Positions 58,795 to 64,000 of a DNA stretch of 64,000 nt are shown here, piece by piece. Every line of letters begins with the position of its first letter. Position 1 is the first letter of the stretch. The position numbers and the translations under genes were made by a program. This DNA is from CBDIHP01 sp965279195. Its GTDB lineage: Bacteria; Planctomycetota; Planctomycetia; Isosphaerales; Isosphaeraceae. Below the pieces are notes generated by a model. It ran no database searches. It was not told the origin of the DNA and worked only from the letters and a program-made list of their open reading frames with translations. Where the stretch lies: positions 310,001 through 374,000 of the forward strand of contig CBDIHP010000047.1 of assembly GCA_965279195.1 (NCBI GenBank). Direction: 5' to 3'.

Positions 58795-61700
58795 TCAGGA
58801 CAGCAGGAACTCCAGGTCGTCCTTGGTGAGGTTAGCGATCAGGCGGTTGTCGGCGTTGAGGATCGCGTCGGCCAGGTCGCGCTTCTTCTGCTGGAGTTCC
58901 AGGATCTTCTGCTCGACCGTGTCGCGGCAGATGAGCCGGTAGGCGAACACCTGCTGGGTCTGGCCGATGCGGTGCGAGCGGTCGATCGCCTGCGCCTCGA
59001 CGGCCGGGTTCCACCAGGGGTCGAGCAGGTAAACATACTCGGCCGCGGTGAGGTTCAGGCCCAGGCCGCCGGCCTTGAGGCTGATGAGGAACACCGGGAT
59101 CGCCGGGTCGTTCTGGAACCGCTCCACGCGCTCGGCGCGGTTGCGGGTGCGGCCGTCGAGGTACTCGTAGGTGATCCCCTCGGCGTCGAGCCGCTCCTTC
59201 ACCAGGCCCAGGAAGCTCGTGAACTGCGAGAACACCAGGACCTTGTGCCCCTCCTCGGCCACTTCCACGAGCGTTGGGATGAGCATATCGAGCTTCGCGC
59301 TGGGGTCGCCCGAGCGTTCGGCGTCGATCAGGCCCGGGTGGCAGGCCGCCTGGCGGAGCCGCAGGAGCGCCTCCAGGACCTCGATCCGCGACTTCGCGAT
59401 GTCCTTCGATTCCTTGCGCAACAGGGCGTTGCGGTAGTGGGCCCGCAGGTCCTCGTAGATCTGCCGCTGCGCCGGCTCCATGTCGCAGATCAGGGTCTGC
59501 TCGACCTTGTCCGGCAGGTCCTTCACCACCTGCTGCTTGGTGCGACGCAGGATGAACGGCCGCAGCGCCCGGCCCAGCAGGGCCCTGGCGCCGTCGTCGG
59601 CCGCCGTGGCGCCCGTGGCGTACTTCTTGAAGACGCCGGCGGTGCCGAGCATGCCCGGGTTCAGGAACTCGAAGATCGACCAGAGCTCGCCCATGTGGTT
59701 CTCGATGGGCGTGCCGGTCATGGCCAGGCGGTGTCGGCCCCGCAGGAGCCGCGCGGCCTTGGCCGCCTGGCTGTCGGAGTTCTTGATCGCCTGCGCCTCG
59801 TCGAGGATCACGTAGTCGAACAGCCAGCCGGTCAGCTCGACGATGTCGGTGCGGAGCACGCCGTAGGTCGTGACGATGAGGTCGTAGTGCTGGAACTCCT
59901 CGCGCAGGGGCTGCCGGTTGGGGCCGGTGTAGTCGAGCACGCGGAGCCGGGGGGTGAACCGCTCGGCCTCGGCGATCCAGTTGAAGACCAGCGACCGGGG
60001 CACGACGATCAGCGACGGCCCCTTCGAGAGCCGACGGGCCCGGCGGTTCTGGAGCATCGCCAGCACCTGCACGGTCTTGCCGAGGCCCATGTCGTCGGCC
60101 AGGATCCCGCCGAACTCGAACTTCTGGAGGTAATCCAGCCAGCCGAGCCCTTCCTTCTGGTAGGGCCGCAGCTCGCCGTGGAACCCCGCCGGGGCCTCCT
60201 TGGGGACGACGCCCTCGAACTTGGGCAGGGCCTGGCGGATCTTGCCGAACCCGATGTCGACCTTGGTCTCGGGCTGCGAGGCCAGCAGCGAGTCGAGCAG
60301 GGCGGCCTGCGCCTTGCCGAACCGGATCTGGCCGTCGTCGGACGTGGTGGCGAGGTCGACGAGCATGCCGTAGCGCTTGAGCCACTCCTCGGGGAGCATG
60401 CCCATGGAGCCGTCGCCGAGCGCGACCATGGTCTCGCCGCGGCGGGCGGCGGCGAGCAGGTCGGGCAGGGGGACTTCCTGGTCGCCGAACGCGACCTGGC
60501 CGCCGAGTTCGAACCAGTCGATGCCGGTGGTGACCGAGAGCTTGAACTCGGCCGCCGGGCGGATGACCTTGCCCTCGGCCTCGACCTTCCAGCCGGCCAG
60601 GACCAGCTCGCGGCTGATCTGGGGGACCCGCTTGGCGGGGATCTCCAGGCTGCCGGGGTCGAGCAGGTGGTCCTTGGACTCGCGGAATCCCAGCTCGAAC
60701 AGCTGGATGGCCGCCGCCTGCTCGTGGGCGATGTCGCGGTGGGCGACGAGGCTCAGGTCGGTGCGCACGGCGATCGTGCCGGGGCGTGCGATGGGGACAT
60801 AGGCCCCGCCGTAGTCGAACCCGAGTTCGCCGATGAGTTTGTCGGTGCCCCAGTTCTGCCGGGGCGTGCGGAGGATCAGGCAGGGCTGCGGGGGCTCCTG
60901 GATGACCTTGAACTCGTTGGCGTCGAGGAGTTCCTGCAAGGGCACGGTGGCCTGGGGCAGGAGCTTCTCGAGCAGCGTGTCCTGCGACGCGGTGTCGGTG
61001 AAGGCGATTTCCTTGTCGCGGCGGATCTCGGTCAGCCAGGACCCGAGGCCGACGTCGTCGAACTTGGCGATCTTGCCCACGCCCTGGATCACCAGGCCGG
61101 GGAGGATCGCCAGGGGCTCGGCGAGGTCCATGCGGTCGGCGTTCTCCTGGCCGACGTTGCGCCGGAGGACCCCGCGCCAGGTCCAGCGCTTGCCGGAGGG
61201 ATCCGAGCGGACGTCGATGCCGAGCTTCCAGGCGTCGCCGTCGTCCCAGCGGGCGAGGGGGGGATCGTCCTCGCCGTCGGCGCGCCGGAGCCGGAGGCGG
61301 CCGGATTTGGCCAGCTTCTCGACGATCTCGCCTTGCTTCTCGGCGTGGAGGAAGAACCTCCGGGTGCCGGCGACCTCGGACTGGTGGCCGGACTTCTCGT
61401 TGGGGGGCGACTGGGCCTGGACGAGCTCGGCGAGGAAATCGCGGTCGTCGGGGTCGTAGCGGACGGTGGGCAGCGAGGGGGTGTGCCACCAGGGCTTGAG
61501 CGGCCCCCAGTCGCCGTTGGGCCGCCGGGCGCGCCGGGCGAGGTCGACGACCGCCTGCTGGGTCGACAGGGTGGCGGGCACGTCGAGCACGTAGGCCAGG
61601 AGCCGCTTGGCGTTGCGCGCCGCGGCGGCGGCCGCCTTGGCGGCCTTGGCCTGGCGTGCGGCGAGGGCCTGGGCCTTGGCGGCGGCGCGGGCCTGCGCGG

Positions 61701-63000
61701 CGGAGTAGCCGTTGTAGCCGGCGTTGGGGCCGGGCAGGGCACCCGGGACGCCGGCGACGCCGGGCCCGCCGTTGTTCGGCCCGTACCCCTGGCCGTAGCC
61801 CGGCCCGCCGTTGTTCGGGCCGTAGCCGGGCCCGCCGTTGTTCGGCCCGTACCCCTGGCCGTAACCCCGGGGGCCGTTGGCGTTGTCTAAACCGTTGACG
61901 CCGCGGTTCTTGCGCCTGTCGTTGTTCTTGTTGTTGGCATTGTTGATGTTGTTGTTGCGGCCCCGGTCGCGGTCGCGATCCCTGGGGCCCGGGCCCCCCG
62001 GTCCGGGTCCTGGGCCGGGGCCGTAGCCTGGCCCGTAGCCGCCCGGGCCGGGGCCTGGTCCTGGTCCGGGACCGGAGCCGTAGCCGCCGCCCGGGCCATA
62101 GCCGCCATTGCCGGGGCCGTAGCCCCCCTGGCCATACCCGCCATAGCCGGGGCCCGGTCCGGGGCCTGGACCGTTGCCGGGTCCGGGGCCGTAGCCGCCG
62201 CCCTGGCCGTAGCCGCCGTTGCCGGGGCCCGGTCCGGGTCCGGGACCGGGGCCGTAGCCCGAGTTCGGCCCGTAGCCGCCGAACCCGCCGGTGTTGGGCC
62301 CGTAGCCGCCGTTGCCGGGGCCGTAGCCCCCCTGGCCATAGTTGTTGGCCGGCCGGGGCGGCCCTTGCTGGCCGGGACCCCGGGCATAGGCGTCGCGGTC
62401 ACGCGGCCGGTCGCGGGGGGGGCCCTGGTCGCGGGCCGGGCGGTCGCGGCGGTCGCGGTCGCCCGGCGGCCGGTCGCGCGGGGGGCCGCCGGGGACCTGG
62501 CTGGGGTACTGGCGCGCGGCCGGCCCCGCGGGGCGCTGGGGGTACGGCGGGGGGATCAGCTCGTTGCCGGGCGCGGGCGGGGGCAGGTGGGGGAAGTCGT
62601 CCGGCGGCGGCATATCCATGTCGGGGGGGATGTAGGGCTGGCCCATCGCCTGCGCCTGGGCGGCGGCCTTGGCCTGGCGCGCGGCGGCGTCGGTGATCAG
62701 CCGCAGGGGCTTCACCGGGCTCACCGGCAGGAGCGACCGGGCGTCGACCGCCATCACGGTCGCCCACAGGTGCTTGCAGGGGATCCCCGTGGGGGCGAAG
62801 TACGGGCAGGTGCACGAGGCCAGGAGCTTCGTCCCGCGCAGGCGGAGGCGGACCCGGTACTTCACGGTGCCCTTCACCTTCGCGACGACCTCGGTCGGCG
62901 ACGCCGCCGTGATCGCCACGCGGTTCTTGGCGAAGTACGAGTGCCCGCGCGAGCGGACGGCGTCGCTGAACTCTCGGGCCAGTTTCTGGGCGATCCCCAT
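58795..63000 (-). CDS. SWIM/SNF2 helicase with long low-complexity linker
   Basis: 1401 residues. N-terminal SWIM zinc domain (C63, C65, C75, H77). ~150-460 is Gly/Pro/Tyr/Asn-rich with repeats such as GYGPGNGGYGP and an Asn-rich NNNINNANNKNN. ~930-1400 is a Swi2/Snf2 ATPase: ADDMGLGKTVQ, LDEAQAIKN (DEAQ for DEAH), AMTGTPIENH, FSQFTSFLGLV, QAIDRSHRIGQTQQVFAYRL. It remodels or translocates on DNA or nucleoprotein. The start 63000 is the first Met of the SWIM region with a weak ribosome site. Confidence 0.92.
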   Translation of the reverse strand: MGIAQKLAREFSDAVRSRGHSYFAKNRVAITAASPTEVVAKVKGTVKYRVRLRLRGTKLLASCTCPYFAPTGIPCKHLWATVMAVDARSLLPVSPVKPLRLITDAAARQAKAAAQAQAMGQPYIPPDMDMPPPDDFPHLPPPAPGNELIPPPYPQRPAGPAARQYPSQVPGGPPRDRPPGDRDRRDRPARDQGPPRDRPRDRDAYARGPGQQGPPRPANNYGQGGYGPGNGGYGPNTGGFGGYGPNSGYGPGPGPGPGPGNGGYGQGGGYGPGPGNGPGPGPGPGYGGYGQGGYGPGNGGYGPGGGYGSGPGPGPGPGPGGYGPGYGPGPGPGPGGPGPRDRDRDRGRNNNINNANNKNNDRRKNRGVNGLDNANGPRGYGQGYGPNNGGPGYGPNNGGPGYGQGYGPNNGGPGVAGVPGALPGPNAGYNGYSAAQARAAAKAQALAARQAKAAKAAAAAARNAKRLLAYVLDVPATLSTQQAVVDLARRARRPNGDWGPLKPWWHTPSLPTVRYDPDDRDFLAELVQAQSPPNEKSGHQSEVAGTRRFFLHAEKQGEIVEKLAKSGRLRLRRADGEDDPPLARWDDGDAWKLGIDVRSDPSGKRWTWRGVLRRNVGQENADRMDLAEPLAILPGLVIQGVGKIAKFDDVGLGSWLTEIRRDKEIAFTDTASQDTLLEKLLPQATVPLQELLDANEFKVIQEPPQPCLILRTPRQNWGTDKLIGELGFDYGGAYVPIARPGTIAVRTDLSLVAHRDIAHEQAAAIQLFELGFRESKDHLLDPGSLEIPAKRVPQISRELVLAGWKVEAEGKVIRPAAEFKLSVTTGIDWFELGGQVAFGDQEVPLPDLLAAARRGETMVALGDGSMGMLPEEWLKRYGMLVDLATTSDDGQIRFGKAQAALLDSLLASQPETKVDIGFGKIRQALPKFEGVVPKEAPAGFHGELRPYQKEGLGWLDYLQKFEFGGILADDMGLGKTVQVLAMLQNRRARRLSKGPSLIVVPRSLVFNWIAEAERFTPRLRVLDYTGPNRQPLREEFQHYDLIVTTYGVLRTDIVELTGWLFDYVILDEAQAIKNSDSQAAKAARLLRGRHRLAMTGTPIENHMGELWSIFEFLNPGMLGTAGVFKKYATGATAADDGARALLGRALRPFILRRTKQQVVKDLPDKVEQTLICDMEPAQRQIYEDLRAHYRNALLRKESKDIAKSRIEVLEALLRLRQAACHPGLIDAERSGDPSAKLDMLIPTLVEVAEEGHKVLVFSQFTSFLGLVKERLDAEGITYEYLDGRTRNRAERVERFQNDPAIPVFLISLKAGGLGLNLTAAEYVYLLDPWWNPAVEAQAIDRSHRIGQTQQVFAYRLICRDTVEQKILELQQKKRDLADAILNADNRLIANLTKDDLEFLLS

Positions 63001-63232
63001 TCCAAACCATCCCAACGGGTGGCGATCCCGGCGGACGGGCGACAACGCGGGCCTCGGCCCACGCCCGTCCCAAGATCCTTGCGCCTTTGTGCGGTCAATC
63101 GATACCGTCGAATCGCCGGGCGGGGCCACGCCCGCCCGGCCGGATGCGGACACATGCGAACGCGATCAAGCCGTCAACCGACGCCGGCGGCGGGCCACGC
63201 CCACCCGGCAACGTATGCGGATCTCAACACGA
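63001..63232. repeat. Short direct repeat between helicase and gyrB
   Basis: 63115-63175 and 63185-63240 share (A/G)TGCGGA..ACACG..ATCAA and GGGCCACGCCC segments, a degenerate direct repeat of ~60 bp. No gene. Confidence 0.5.
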
Positions 63233-64000
63233 TCAAACGTCGAGATTCTTGACCTCCAACGCGTGCTTCTCGATGAAGTGGCGGCGGGGTTCGACGTCGT
63301 CCCCCATGAGGGTCGTGAACAGGTCGTTGGCGGCGGCCGCGTCATCGAGCTTGACCTGGAGGAGCGTCCGGCGCGTGGGATCCATCGTGGTCTCCCAGAG
63401 CTGCTCGGCGTCCATCTCGCCCAGCCCCTTGAACCGGGTGATCTTGATCCCCTTCTCGCCCAGCCGGCGGACGGTGGAGAGCAGCTCCCGGAGGTCGAAC
63501 AGCGGGTGGGCGTCGTCGTCGCGGTGGAACTGGAAGCGGGGCGGCGGCTCGTCGCCGGTGACCTCGATCGGCAGGAGCACCCCGGCCCGCAGGCCGTACT
63601 CGTCGCGGAGCCGGGCGAGCCACTTGTTCAAGGAACGGATCTCGTGCAGTTCGGTGACGCGCGGGGCGTCCGCCGCCGGCGCCTGTTCACCGGACGAGAC
63701 ACCGTCGGCGTCGGCCTCGGCCTCGGGCACCGCCGCCGGCGCGTCCGACGCCTCGTGCGCGGCGAGTTCCTCGGCCGCGTAGAGCCAGTGCGAGCCGTTG
63801 GCGTCCTCGACGTGGAACAGGGGCAGCATGCCCGCGCGGGCGTCATCCTTGGGGTCGGTCGCAGGGTGGATGCGAGAGAGGAACTCGCGCACCGGCAGGT
63901 TCCGCCGCCCGAAGGCCCGCAGCGCGTTGTCGAGGCCGGCGACGATCTCCAGGAGGGCCCGCAGCCGGTCCCCTTCGATCCACTGCGACTCGTCGTCGAC
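63233..64000 (-). CDS. gyrB: DNA gyrase subunit B, C-terminal part (cut by window edge)
   Basis: The last ~255 residues of GyrB; the start is beyond the window. It ends with the TOPRIM tail ITRFKGLGEMDAEQLWETTM DPTRRTLLQV, DDVEPRRHFIEKHAL, with VDDESQWIEGDRLRALLEIV earlier. A ~60-residue Ala/Glu-rich insert (EAADADGVSSGEQAPAADAP-like) is unusual here. It is ~35 kb from gyrA on the same strand. Confidence 0.93.
   Translation of the reverse strand, partial: VDDESQWIEGDRLRALLEIVAGLDNALRAFGRRNLPVREFLSRIHPATDPKDDARAGMLPLFHVEDANGSHWLYAAEELAAHEASDAPAAVPEAEADADGVSSGEQAPAADAPRVTELHEIRSLNKWLARLRDEYGLRAGVLLPIEVTGDEPPPRFQFHRDDDAHPLFDLRELLSTVRRLGEKGIKITRFKGLGEMDAEQLWETTMDPTRRTLLQVKLDDAAAANDLFTTLMGDDVEPRRHFIEKHALEVKNLDV

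Noticed and set aside
58423..61890. 1155-residue plus-strand frame
   Set aside because: Antisense to the SNF2 helicase; begins in repeat DNA.
61735..62345. Non-coding tandem repeat
   Set aside because: The GC-rich repeats keep the helicase frame open and encode its Gly/Tyr/Pro linker.
1..64000. tRNA, rRNA or riboswitch genes
   Set aside because: No cloverleaf, rRNA core or riboswitch consensus was recognised by eye.

Overview
The window is very GC-rich and looks like chromosome from a planctomycete of the Isosphaeraceae type (Singulisphaera/Paludisphaera-like). This is inferred from gene content: ECF sigma factors paired with large Ser/Thr kinases, an N-terminal LEPR-type signal on a giant Calx-beta protein, a PEP-CTERM protein, BlaR1/BlaI with carboxypeptidase-like repeats, and many proteins of no known function. 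No rRNA, tRNA or CRISPR array was seen. About 45 genes are supported, on both strands. Most long overlapping frames are antisense shadows of real genes.

Layout. 1-6.4 kb: a Ser/Thr kinase cut by the window edge, a lipoprotein, a PadR regulator coupled to a HAAS-like membrane protein, two small proteins, an internally deleted esterase pseudogene, and a tandem pair of aspartyl-protease/PDZ proteins. 6.7-10.7 kb: a receiver protein and double-domain KaiC-like ATPase, divergent from a hybrid histidine kinase. 11-17.8 kb: a hypothetical protein, an ECF sigma/kinase operon, a PlsC-like acyltransferase and a zinc-ribbon membrane protein. 17.8-25.3 kb: a short DnaA homologue, a membrane sulfatase-fold protein without the formylglycine Cys, a GDP-sugar reductase, and a second ECF sigma/kinase module whose kinase carries an anti-sigma-type zinc motif. 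25.3-33 kb: gyrA, rhamnulokinase, a zinc-ribbon protein, larE, and a REP-associated (RAYT) transposase between inverted repeats. 33-47 kb: BlaR1/BlaI, a desaturase operon, the Calx-beta protein, a LURP/scramblase-like protein, and an orphan HlyD-like protein coupled to a secreted-type protein. 47.5-53.4 kb: an NLR-like NACHT protein with a pentapeptide array, a possible ADP-ribosyltransferase with a small overlapping partner and a hairpin over its ribosome binding site, and a HEAT-repeat protein. 53.4-64 kb: an acyltransferase-3 interrupted by ankyrin repeats, an ArnT-like glycosyltransferase, a PEP-CTERM protein, a SWIM/SNF2 helicase with a long Gly/Pro/Tyr/Asn-rich linker, and the 3' part of gyrB.

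The most striking non-coding feature is repeat load. A roughly 75-bp half-unit, usually as head-to-head pairs of 165-185 bp, occurs at seven intergenic places, mostly between convergent gene ends. One pair is split by another inverted-repeat element, and another sits inside a 303-bp element with 36-bp terminal inverted repeats. A second repeat family flanks the RAYT gene and recurs elsewhere.

The best candidates for an undescribed system are the NACHT-pentapeptide protein (47537-50494) and the ART-like gene pair (51616-52447), 1.1 kb apart in a small-gene-rich accessory segment.
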